Shown one piece after another: positions 27,813 through 35,454 of a stretch of DNA of 64,000 nucleotides; within the stretch, counting starts at the first letter, position 1; every line of letters begins with the position of its first letter. The translations under genes were made by a program, and so were the position numbers. The notes under the pieces were generated by a model, which was not told the origin of the DNA, ran no database searches, and worked only from the letters and a program-made list of their open reading frames with translations. The DNA is from Flavobacterium sp. (GTDB lineage Bacteria > Bacteroidota > Bacteroidia > Flavobacteriales > Flavobacteriaceae), in contig JAHEZJ010000030.1 in the NCBI GenBank assembly GCA_023251135.1, forward strand, positions 1-64,000, written 5' to 3'.

Positions 27813-28604
27813 ATGTCAGAAAGTTTAGTAGTGCCAACAATGGCTGAAATGCTAGCCCAGGGAACACAACCGGAAGTTTTATTTTGGGTGGGTTGCGCAG
27901 GGAGTTTTGATGATAGAGCAAAGAAAATTACAAAAGCATTTGTACGAATCTTAAATCGTACTAACGTTTCGTTTGCGGTTTTGGGTACGGAAGAAAGCTG
28001 TACCGGAGATCCTGCAAAACGTGCCGGAAATGAGTTTTTGTTTCAAATGCAGGCCATGATGAATATCGAGGTGCTTAATGCGTATGAAGCCAAAAAAATT
28101 GTGACCGCTTGTCCGCATTGTTTCAATACTTTAAAAAATGAATATCCGGAATTAGGAGGTCAGTACGATGTTATTCATCATACAGAGTTTTTAAAGTCAT
28201 TGATTGATGACGGAAGATTGACCGTTGAAGGTGGTCAGTTTAAAGGGAAGAAAATCACTTTTCATGACCCTTGTTATTTAGGAAGAGCAAATAAAGTATA
28301 CGAAGCGCCAAGAGATTTAATTCAGAAACTGGATGTTGAGCTGGTTGAGATGAAACGCTCAAAAGCAAACGGATTATGCTGTGGAGCTGGTGGAGCACAA
28401 ATGTTTAAAGATGCCGAACCGGGAAATAAAGAAGTGAACGTTTTGCGTACCGAAGATGCTTTGGAAGTAAAACCGGATATTATTGCAGCCGGATGTCCGT
28501 TTTGCAACACGATGTTAACCGATGGTATCAAACATCAGGAGAAAGAAGGGCAAGTGAAAGTAATGGATATTGCAGAGTTAATTGCAAATGCACAGGATTT
28601 GTAG
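27813..28604 (+). CDS. CCG-domain (Fe-S)-binding protein, heterodisulfide-reductase-like
   Basis: 263 residues, soluble. Two cysteine-rich CCG domains: WVGCAGSFDD with TACPHCFNTL, and LCCGAGGAQMF with AAGCPFCNTML. Such domains bind a noncubane or 4Fe-4S cluster in HdrB, GlpC and LutA. Together with the membrane protein upstream it forms a split two-subunit redox module. In Bacteroidota this pair is common, but its physiological substrate is unsettled. Confidence 0.88.
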   Translation: MSESLVVPTMAEMLAQGTQPEVLFWVGCAGSFDDRAKKITKAFVRILNRTNVSFAVLGTEESCTGDPAKRAGNEFLFQMQAMMNIEVLNAYEAKKIVTACPHCFNTLKNEYPELGGQYDVIHHTEFLKSLIDDGRLTVEGGQFKGKKITFHDPCYLGRANKVYEAPRDLIQKLDVELVEMKRSKANGLCCGAGGAQMFKDAEPGNKEVNVLRTEDALEVKPDIIAAGCPFCNTMLTDGIKHQEKEGQVKVMDIAELIANAQDL

Positions 28605-28650
28605 AAGGAGGGGCTAAGGTTCTGAGGAACTAAGGAACTAAGTTTTTTTA

Positions 28651-28682
28651 CTTGAAACCTGAAACTTGAAACTTCAAACTTT
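28651..28682. repeat. Short period-7 repeat
   Basis: CTTGAAA, CCTGAAA, CTTGAAA, CTTCAAA in series, the same heptamer family as at 20863-20985. Nearby are near-repeats of GGAACTAA and AATCAAC. Confidence 0.6.
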
Positions 28683-28722
28683 CCCAATCTAAAATCAACA
28701 ATCAACAATCTAAAATTAAAAA

Positions 28723-29205
28723 ATGTATATACCTTTTGAAAATTTACCTGGTGAATCCAGAGTTTGGATTTATCAATCAAACAGAAAGTTTTCTGAGGAA
28801 GAATTTTCTGAAATAGAAGCCGATCTGAAAACTTTTGTAGAAGGATGGGCAGCACACGGAACAAGTCTGGAGGCTTCGTACCTGTTGAAATACAACCGAT
28901 TTATTATTTTGGCTGTAAATCAGGAAGTACAGGCAGCAACAGGTTGTTCGATCGATAGCTCGGTGGAGTTTATTCAAAGCTTAGAAAAAAAGTACAACGT
29001 TGATTTGTTAGACAAAATGAACGTGACTTTTAAACTGGGTGAACATATCGCACACAAGCCTTTAATCGATTTCAAGAAAATGGTTAAAGACAAATCAGTA
29101 TCAGAGAATACAATTGTATTTAATAATCTGGTAAATAATATTGAAGAATTCAACGAATCATGGGAAGTTCCTGCTGCCGACAGTTGGCATAGCAGATTTT
29201 TCTAA
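28723..29205 (+). CDS. Conserved Bacteroidota protein of unknown function
   Basis: 160 residues, soluble, acidic, no signal peptide. Distinctive stretches: VWIYQSNRKFSEEE near the N-terminus, VEGWAAHG near 45, and AADSWHSRFF at the C-terminus. I recall close homologues labelled as ABC transporter ATPase, but no Walker A, Walker B or ABC signature is visible, so that label is unsupported. Same strand as the Fe-S pair, 118 bases downstream after a heptamer repeat. Confidence 0.8.
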   Translation: MYIPFENLPGESRVWIYQSNRKFSEEEFSEIEADLKTFVEGWAAHGTSLEASYLLKYNRFIILAVNQEVQAATGCSIDSSVEFIQSLEKKYNVDLLDKMNVTFKLGEHIAHKPLIDFKKMVKDKSVSENTIVFNNLVNNIEEFNESWEVPAADSWHSRFF

Positions 29206-29224
29206 AAAATATTCAGAATAAAGA

Positions 29225-29259
29225 AAAGGCGTAAAATTTAGATTTTGCGCCTTTTTTGT
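29225..29259 (+). terminator. Terminator after the unknown gene at 28723
   Basis: AAAAGGCGTAAAAT / ATTTTGCGCCTTTT hairpin followed by T residues (one G-T wobble in the stem). Confidence 0.82.
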
Positions 29260-29276
29260 TTTAACGGATTATTCTA

Positions 29277-29309
29277 AACCCGACAGGTTTTAAAAACCTG
29301 TCGGGTTTG
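29277..29309. repeat. Dispersed palindromic repeat, copy 1
   Basis: AAACCCGACAGGTTTT and its exact reverse complement, separated by one base. Copies also at 29394-29423 (partial) and 45680-45712. Confidence 0.75.
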
Positions 29310-29393
29310 TGTATGTCGATACGAGAGAAAGTTTTTTTTGAATAAAAACCATTTAATAATTAGGAAATATTTCCGGAGATGGATTTTCTAACC

Positions 29394-29423
29394 AAGGCAG
29401 GTTTTTAAAACCTGTCGGGTTTG
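29394..29423. repeat. Dispersed palindromic repeat, partial copy 2
   Basis: The right arm (AAAACCTGTCGGGTTT) is intact, while the left arm keeps only GGCAGGTTTT, so its outer part has been lost or replaced. Confidence 0.6.
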
Positions 29424-29525
29424 AAATTGAAAAAGGGCAAAGTCTATTATTCACAAAAATCTAACATTTTAAAAGATTAATTAAAAGCTATTTTTAAGTA
29501 CTTTCGTAGTTACTAAATTTAATAC

Positions 29526-30671
29526 ATGAAAATAGCAATAGTTTGTTATCCGACATTTGGAGGTAGTGGTGTAGTTGCAACTGAATTAGGCCTTGAATTA
29601 GCCAGACGCGGACACGAAATCCATTTTATTACCTACAGTCAGCCGGTACGGTTGGCACTTTTAAATCCTAATGTTCATTATCACGAAGTAAACGTTCCTG
29701 AATATCCTCTTTTCCACTATCAGCCTTACGAGTTGGCGCTGTCAAGCAAATTGGTTGATATGGTGAAATTATATAAAATTGAAGTACTTCATGTGCATTA
29801 TGCCATCCCTCACGCATATGCGGGTTATATGGCGAAGCAAATGTTGAAAAATGAAGGAATTAATCTTCCAATGATCACTACGCTTCACGGAACCGATATT
29901 ACGCTGGTTGGAAATCATCCATTTTATAAGCCTGCGGTAACCTTTAGTATCAATAAATCAGACTATGTGACTTCGGTTTCTCAAAGTTTGAAAGACGATA
30001 CCTTGAAATTATTCAATATCAAGAATAAGATTAGAGTGATTCCGAATTTTATTGAACTGGATAAGATTAAAAAAGATCCTCAGGTACCTTGTCATCGTTA
30101 TGTGATGGCGAAGGAAGACGAGCGTATTATTACGCACATCAGTAACTTTAGAAAAGTGAAAAGAATACCGGATATTATTAAGATTTTCTATAATATTCAG
30201 AAAGAAATCCCGGCTAAGCTAATGATGGTGGGGGATGGTCCTGAGAAAGAAAAAGCAGAAGTTTTATGTATGGAACTTGGCATTTACGATAAAGTAATTT
30301 TCTTCGGAAATAGTAATGAGATTGATAAAATCTTGTGTTTCACTGACTTATTCCTGCTTCCATCAGAAACGGAAAGTTTCGGTTTGGCAGCTTTAGAAGC
30401 GATGTCTAGTGGAGTTCCTGTAATTTCGAGTAACTCAGGAGGTTTGCCGGAAGTTAATTTTGACGGATTTTCGGGTTATTTGAGTAATGTGGGTAATGTG
30501 GAAGAAATGGCCGCTAATGCAATCAAAATACTAAAAGATGATGATGTTTTAAATCAGTTTAAAGCAAATGCACTGGAAGTTGCCAAAAAATTTGACATCA
30601 AAACCATATTGCCTCAATACGAAGCCTTGTATCAAAAAGCAATTAATGATTATAAACACGAAAAACAGTAA
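29526..30671 (+). CDS. bshA: N-acetyl-alpha-D-glucosaminyl L-malate synthase BshA
   Basis: 381 residues, GT4 glycosyltransferase. Joins UDP-GlcNAc and L-malate, the first step of bacillithiol synthesis. The N-terminal stretch CYPTFGGSGVVATELGLELA and TYSQPVRL are characteristic of BshA, as are TTLHGTDITLVG and the donor-site ESFGLAALEAMSSGVPVIS. bshB and bshC are not in the window. The PrcB-like lipoprotein gene follows after 19 bases. Confidence 0.95.
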   Translation: MKIAIVCYPTFGGSGVVATELGLELARRGHEIHFITYSQPVRLALLNPNVHYHEVNVPEYPLFHYQPYELALSSKLVDMVKLYKIEVLHVHYAIPHAYAGYMAKQMLKNEGINLPMITTLHGTDITLVGNHPFYKPAVTFSINKSDYVTSVSQSLKDDTLKLFNIKNKIRVIPNFIELDKIKKDPQVPCHRYVMAKEDERIITHISNFRKVKRIPDIIKIFYNIQKEIPAKLMMVGDGPEKEKAEVLCMELGIYDKVIFFGNSNEIDKILCFTDLFLLPSETESFGLAALEAMSSGVPVISSNSGGLPEVNFDGFSGYLSNVGNVEEMAANAIKILKDDDVLNQFKANALEVAKKFDIKTILPQYEALYQKAINDYKHEKQ

Positions 30672-30690
30672 TCTTATAAAATTAACATAA

Positions 30691-31119
30691 ATGAAAAAAG
30701 TAATTTCGGTTCTGGTAATTTTAGTTTTGGTTTCTTGTGGAGTCCAAAAAACATCAGACGGGACTTCTAAAGTGCTGTACGAGGTGCTGACAGAGCAGTC
30801 TGACGGAGGTGGTAATATTAAATTTTTTGAAATTTTGACGGAGCCAAACGAAATCAAAATGTTGGAAAGCGATCCTCATCTGAAAGCAAAAATGAAACAG
30901 GATGATATCAATAACTCCAATTATGTGATCCTGAATATGGGAGAAAAGAATACCGGTGGTTATTCAATTGGTATTGAAAAAGTAGAAGAAACGGATAAAA
31001 ACATCATCATAACCGTTAAAGAAAATAATCCGGCTGCAGATGCGATGGTCATGCAGGTTATTACGTATCCGTATACGGTAATCAAAGTGCACTCTAAGAA
31101 AGAGATTATTGTGAAATAA
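30691..31119 (+). CDS. PrcB-like lipoprotein
   Basis: 142 residues. Lipobox at LVLVSCG (Cys16). The C-terminal half carries the pattern of the PrcB C-terminal domain: NTGGYSIGIEKVEE followed by PYTVIKVHSKKEIIV. In Treponema PrcB stabilises the dentilisin protease, but most homologues have no known partner. No protease gene is adjacent; it follows bshA at 19 bases. Confidence 0.75.
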   Translation: MKKVISVLVILVLVSCGVQKTSDGTSKVLYEVLTEQSDGGGNIKFFEILTEPNEIKMLESDPHLKAKMKQDDINNSNYVILNMGEKNTGGYSIGIEKVEETDKNIIITVKENNPAADAMVMQVITYPYTVIKVHSKKEIIVK

Positions 31120-31210
31120 GTTATGAGTTGTGAGTTGTGGGGTGTCAGGCTGAGCGATGACCAAGCTCTTTACCTTTAAGCAGTAACAATATCTTTAAAC
31201 TTTAAAACAT

Positions 31211-31247
31211 AAAAAAAACCTGTCGTTGATTCGACAGGTTTTTTTGT
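31211..31247. terminator. Bidirectional terminator
   Basis: AAAAAACCTGTCG / CGACAGGTTTTTTT hairpin with A and T runs on both sides, between the convergent PrcB-like and outer-membrane protein genes. Confidence 0.85.
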
Positions 31248-31265
31248 AATTATTTTTTAGTTGTA

Positions 31266-31766
31266 TTAGAATCTGAATTTTACGCCTAAACCAACGTCAA
31301 ATCCAAAATTATCATCGTCATAATATCCTGAACCAATTTCTGGTCTTGCATCTAATGACAAGGTAATTGGTGCTTCTTTAAATCTGTATTCGATACCAAT
31401 ATCTCCGGCTGCAAAAACATACGTTCCGTTATCTTTGTATCTGTTGTTGTTGTTTGTATAATAGTCGTGGTTCCAGGTAGCAAGACCTCCACCAACACCA
31501 GCGTACCAGTTAAATCCTCCATCAATATTCCAAACCCATTGGTAAAGTGCTACTCCTTTGATCGCATCAACATCACTGCTGTTTCTCCAGCCTAAATCAA
31601 ACTCCAGTCTGTTTTTTTGGTTTAATCCTAACTGATAAGATACTTCTCCGCCAAAACCGTTATTATCTCCTAAACGGATACCCAAGGCATGTTTTGAAAT
31701 TTCTTGTGATTGTGCCGTAAATGCTAATCCTAATAGCATAAGGGCAGATAAAATGATTCTTTTCAT
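31266..31766 (-). CDS. Small outer-membrane beta-barrel protein
   Basis: 166 residues. Signal peptide MKRIILSALMLLGLAFTAQSQ, then alternating hydrophobic/polar strands typical of an eight-stranded barrel, ending in the aromatic-terminal FDVGLGVKFRF. Glycine- and asparagine-rich loops (TNNNNRYKDNG). Function unknown. It has the clearest protein-gene promoter in the window (31789-31816), suggesting steady expression. Confidence 0.85.
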   Translation of the reverse strand: MKRIILSALMLLGLAFTAQSQEISKHALGIRLGDNNGFGGEVSYQLGLNQKNRLEFDLGWRNSSDVDAIKGVALYQWVWNIDGGFNWYAGVGGGLATWNHDYYTNNNNRYKDNGTYVFAAGDIGIEYRFKEAPITLSLDARPEIGSGYYDDDNFGFDVGLGVKFRF

Positions 31767-31788
31767 AAAAATGGTTATTAATTTACGT

Positions 31789-31816
31789 CAAATGTAAGGT
31801 GTGCTATAATTTTCAA
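31789..31816 (-). promoter_or_regulatory. Flavobacterial promoter of the outer-membrane protein gene
   Basis: On the minus strand, TTG (31814-31816), 17 bases, then TACATTTG (31789-31796), matching the TTG-N17..23-TAnnTTTG consensus. The start codon is 23 bases further. Confidence 0.7.
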
Positions 31817-31919
31817 ACGTATAGGATTATTGAAAATTGTTATATAATTCACATTTTCGAAGAGAACCATTGTGAAGTGTAAAGTAGTTTTATCTGCTAT
31901 AGGCTAGCGTGTTTAAGGA

Positions 31920-32744
31920 TTATTTTTTTAAGATAATAGAGGAGATTAGTTGAGAGCTTAGTGTGTCTTCCATTTCAAAGAGATTTTCTTCTTCGGTAAA
32001 ATTGCTTTCGGCATACGAATATAACTTCCATCGTTTTTTATGGTACTCTAATGCTGTCAGGTTTTCAACCCAATCTCCGGAATTGAGGTATAAAGTCGAT
32101 CCGTGTTTGTTCTCTTTGGTAATAATTTTCGGTTCGTGAATGTGCCCGCAAATTACATAATCGTATTTTTTTTCAATAGCCAGATCGGTAGCTGTGGTTT
32201 CAAAGTCAGAGATGAATTTTACCGCCTTTTTAACGCTAGCTTTTATCTTTTTTGAAAAGGAGTAAGGTTCACGTCCTAATTTGGCCAAACACCAGTTGGC
32301 AAATCGATTGGTTAGAATCAGATAATCATATCCTAGTCCGCCTAATTTCGCAATCCATTTCGAGTGCTGCACTGAGGCATCAAATACGTCCCCATGAAAA
32401 ATCCATGCTTTTTTATCGTCCAGTTCCAGAACTAATTTATCGACCAATGCAAAATTCCCCATGTGCATATCACTGAACTTTCGCAGAATCTCATCGTGAT
32501 TTCCGGTAATGTAATACACTTTTGTACCCTTAGAAGCCATGCCGATAACGCGTTGAATGACTCTTAAATGTGATTTTGGAAAGTATGATTTTCTAAACTG
32601 CCAGGCGTCAATAATGTCGCCATTCAGGACTAATGTTTTAGGTTTAATGCTTGATAGGTAGTTGTTTAGTTCTTTAGCGTGACTTCCGTAAGTTCCCAAA
32701 TGGACATCCGATAGAATGACCAATTCGACATTTCGTTTTTTCAA
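31920..32744 (-). CDS. LpxH-like UDP-2,3-diacylglucosamine diphosphatase (metallophosphoesterase)
   Basis: 274 residues. Calcineurin-type metal motifs: SDVHLG (about 12), NGDIIDAW (about 41), TGNHDE (about 80), HGDVFD (about 117) and CGHIHEP (about 199). Proteins of this form serve as LpxH in Bacteroidota, cleaving UDP-2,3-diacylglucosamine to lipid X in lipid A synthesis; another phosphatase role cannot be excluded. Transcribed alone, divergent from aroC. Confidence 0.85.
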   Translation of the reverse strand: MKKRNVELVILSDVHLGTYGSHAKELNNYLSSIKPKTLVLNGDIIDAWQFRKSYFPKSHLRVIQRVIGMASKGTKVYYITGNHDEILRKFSDMHMGNFALVDKLVLELDDKKAWIFHGDVFDASVQHSKWIAKLGGLGYDYLILTNRFANWCLAKLGREPYSFSKKIKASVKKAVKFISDFETTATDLAIEKKYDYVICGHIHEPKIITKENKHGSTLYLNSGDWVENLTALEYHKKRWKLYSYAESNFTEEENLFEMEDTLSSQLISSIILKK

Positions 32745-32908
32745 TTTTTCTTTTTTTGAAGTTTGACAAATAAAAGAAAATTCGGTAGGATAAATTTTAT
32801 CAAAAGGTTACCAATTTAGCTACAATTTTAAATAATTGTGATTTTTAATCTCGTTAACCTTTACTTAATAATACCAATTTTAAATTTTTTAATTTAATTC
32901 ATAAAACT

Positions 32909-32916
32909 TACATTTG
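32909..32916 (+). promoter_or_regulatory. Likely -7 element (TACATTTG) of aroC
   Basis: Exact TAnnTTTG, 16 bases before the aroC ATG. No TTG at the normal -33 distance. Confidence 0.45.
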
Positions 32917-32932
32917 CTCAAAACAAACTACA

Positions 32933-33991
32933 ATGGCAGGAAATAGCTACGGCACCCTATATAAAGTTACAACATTTGGAGAATCTCATGGTGAAGCTTT
33001 AGGCGGAATTATAGATGGTTGTCCATCTGGAATTGAACTTGATTTAGATGCAATTGAAGTTGAAATGTCCCGAAGAAAGCCCGGACAGTCAGCAATTGTA
33101 ACACAACGTAAGGAGCCGGATGCGGTTCAGTTTTTATCAGGTATTTTTGAAGGTAAAACAACAGGAACACCAATTGGTTTTATTATTCCGAACACCAATC
33201 AAAAATCGGATGATTACTCCCATATAAAAGACAATTACAGACCGAGTCATGCCGATTATGTGTACGACCAGAAATACGGTTTTCGTGACTATCGTGGTGG
33301 CGGAAGAAGCTCTGCAAGAGAAACCGCAAGCAGGGTAGTGGCTGGTGCGATTGCCAAACAAATGCTTCCTGAAATAAAAATTAACGCCTATGTTTCTTCG
33401 GTGGGTCCAATTCATTTGGATACGCCTTATCAGGATTTGGATTTTTCTAAAATAGAAAGTAATCCTGTTCGTTGTCCGGATGAAAAATCGGCTGCGATTA
33501 TGGAAGAATACATTCGCGATATCCGCAAACAAGGGGATACCGTTGGAGGTGTGGTTTCGTGTGTCATTCAAAATGTTCCGGTAGGTTTAGGAGAGCCGGT
33601 TTTTGATAAATTGCACGCTGAATTAGGAAAAGCAATGCTTTCGATCAATGCGGTAAAAGGTTTTGAATACGGCAGCGGATTTTCGGGTTCTGAAATGAAA
33701 GGAAGTGAACATAACGATTTATACAATCCTGACGGAACAACAAAAACAAATCTTTCAGGAGGAATTCAGGGCGGAATCAGTAACGGGATGGATATTTATT
33801 TCAGAGTAGCCTTTAAACCTGTTGCGACTATCATGCAGGCTCAGGATTCGTTAGATAACAAAGGAAATATTACACCAATGACTGGTAAAGGCCGTCATGA
33901 TCCGTGTGTAGTACCTCGTGCTGTACCAATTGTTGAAGCAATGGCAGCGATTGTTTTGGCTGATTTTTATTTAATCAACAAAACCTATTAG
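32933..33991 (+). CDS. aroC: Chorismate synthase
   Basis: 352 residues. Converts 5-enolpyruvylshikimate-3-phosphate to chorismate using reduced FMN. Visible signatures: [18 protein letters not shown] at the N-terminus, [19 protein letters not shown], and [20 protein letters not shown] at the C-terminus. Stands alone, not in an aro cluster. Confidence 0.97.
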   Translation: MAGNSYGTLYKVTTFGESHGEALGGIIDGCPSGIELDLDAIEVEMSRRKPGQSAIVTQRKEPDAVQFLSGIFEGKTTGTPIGFIIPNTNQKSDDYSHIKDNYRPSHADYVYDQKYGFRDYRGGGRSSARETASRVVAGAIAKQMLPEIKINAYVSSVGPIHLDTPYQDLDFSKIESNPVRCPDEKSAAIMEEYIRDIRKQGDTVGGVVSCVIQNVPVGLGEPVFDKLHAELGKAMLSINAVKGFEYGSGFSGSEMKGSEHNDLYNPDGTTKTNLSGGIQGGISNGMDIYFRVAFKPVATIMQAQDSLDNKGNITPMTGKGRHDPCVVPRAVPIVEAMAAIVLADFYLINKTY

Positions 33992-34043
33992 TAAAAGTTA
34001 GGACATGAGGGTCTTAGTTTTTTAATTTAAAACAAACAAATTA

Positions 34044-35327
34044 ATGCAAGTTACAGAAACTAAAAAGAAGCCTTTTCTAAAAGGATTAACAGGGCAAATT
34101 ATAGTTGCAATGGTTCTTGGAGCCACTTTGGGAATTATTTTGCACAATTCGATTTCGCCTGAAGCAGCACAGTCTTTTAGCAATAAAATTAAAATGCTTG
34201 CCACGATCTTTATCAGATTGGTACAAATGATTATCTCTCCTTTGGTATTTACCACTTTGGTAGTGGGTATTGCTAAACTTGGAGATATTAAAACGGTGGG
34301 TAGAATTGGTGGAAAAGCGCTTGGATGGTTTTTTACTGCTTCCTTTATATCCTTGTTGATCGGATTGTTTTATGTAAACATTCTGGAGCCGGGTGTAGGT
34401 TTGAAATTGGATCATGTGGATATGGCCGCAGCTTCAGAAGTAACAGCCAAAACAAAAACATTATCGGTTGAGAATTTTGTGGAACACATCGTTCCTAAAA
34501 GTATTTTCGAAGCAATGGCGACCAACGAAATTTTACAGATTGTGGTATTTTCAATCTTCTTCGGATTAGCTGGTGCCTCTTTGGGAAGTACAGTAAAACC
34601 GGTAATCAATGCCTTAGACAAGACTTCGCATATCGTTTTAAAGATGGTAAACTATGTAATGAACTTCGCTCCAATTGGAGTTTTCGGAGCCATTGCGGGA
34701 GTATTCGCGATCAGAGATGCGGAAGAACTGGTGATTACCTATTTTAAATTCTTCGGATCGTTTTTAGTCGGAATTGGTACTTTGTGGGTGGTTTTAGTTG
34801 CAGTAGGATATATTTTCCTCAAAGGAAGAATGACAGAGCTTTTAAAACGTATTACAGGGCCTTTGGCGATTGCTTTTGGTACAACGAGTAGTGAGGCTGT
34901 TTTTCCAAAATTAACGGAGGAATTGGAAGATTTTGGTGTGAAAGATAAAATTGTAGCATTCATGTTACCGCTTGGATACTCGTTTAACCTCGATGGTAGT
35001 ATGATGTATATGACTTTTGCGAGTATTTTTATTGCTCAGTTTTATGGTGTACATCTGGATTTAGGAACTCAAATGGTAATGCTTTTGGTTTTAATGTTAA
35101 CCAGTAAAGGTATTGCGGGTGTACCACGTGCAAGTTTGGTTGTAGTAGCGGCTACTTGCGGTATGTTTGATATTCCGGTTGAAGGAATTGCATTAATCCT
35201 GCCAATTGACCATTTTTGTGATATGTTCAGAAGTGCTACAAACGTTTTAGGAAATGCTTTAGCAACATCGGTTGTTGGGCAATGGGAGGATGATAAAGAC
35301 ACTGAAATTTCTTCGGAAAACGTATAA
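34044..35327 (+). CDS. Dicarboxylate/amino acid:cation symporter (DAACS)
   Basis: 427 residues with about eight membrane helices plus two hairpin loops. Signature parts: AFGTTSSEAVFPK (serine-rich hairpin 1), GYSFNLDGSMMYMT (the conserved NxDGxxxY-like helix 7 motif) and SKGIAGVPRASLVVV (hairpin 2). Takes up glutamate, aspartate or C4-dicarboxylates with Na+ or H+. Substrate not resolved by sequence. Followed by a strong terminator. Confidence 0.93.
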   Translation: MQVTETKKKPFLKGLTGQIIVAMVLGATLGIILHNSISPEAAQSFSNKIKMLATIFIRLVQMIISPLVFTTLVVGIAKLGDIKTVGRIGGKALGWFFTASFISLLIGLFYVNILEPGVGLKLDHVDMAAASEVTAKTKTLSVENFVEHIVPKSIFEAMATNEILQIVVFSIFFGLAGASLGSTVKPVINALDKTSHIVLKMVNYVMNFAPIGVFGAIAGVFAIRDAEELVITYFKFFGSFLVGIGTLWVVLVAVGYIFLKGRMTELLKRITGPLAIAFGTTSSEAVFPKLTEELEDFGVKDKIVAFMLPLGYSFNLDGSMMYMTFASIFIAQFYGVHLDLGTQMVMLLVLMLTSKGIAGVPRASLVVVAATCGMFDIPVEGIALILPIDHFCDMFRSATNVLGNALATSVVGQWEDDKDTEISSENV

Positions 35328-35377
35328 TTAATTTCAGTATAGTAGGAAAAAACATCAATTCTTGTTAAAGTTTCAAT

Positions 35378-35424
35378 AAAAAAGAAGCTGTATTTTTATA
35401 GGAAATACAGCTTCTTTTTATTTT
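35378..35424 (+). terminator. Terminator after the symporter gene
   Basis: AAAAGAAGCTGTATTT / AAATACAGCTTCTTTT hairpin with a T-rich tail. Confidence 0.87.
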
Positions 35425-35429
35425 TAATG

Positions 35430-35437
35430 TATATTTG
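35430..35437 (+). promoter_or_regulatory. Possible -7 element (TATATTTG) of the hybrid kinase gene
   Basis: Exact TAnnTTTG, 17 bases before the ATG at 35455, immediately after the terminator. No TTG at the -33 distance. Confidence 0.35.
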
Positions 35438-35454
35438 ATGAAATTAGCCTATTT

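Larger units (their letters stand above)
29206..29525. other. Intergenic region with terminator and two palindromic repeats
   Basis: Contains a terminator at 29225-29259, a full palindromic repeat at 29277-29309 and a partial copy at 29394-29423, then the bshA leader. No reading frame. Confidence 0.6.
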
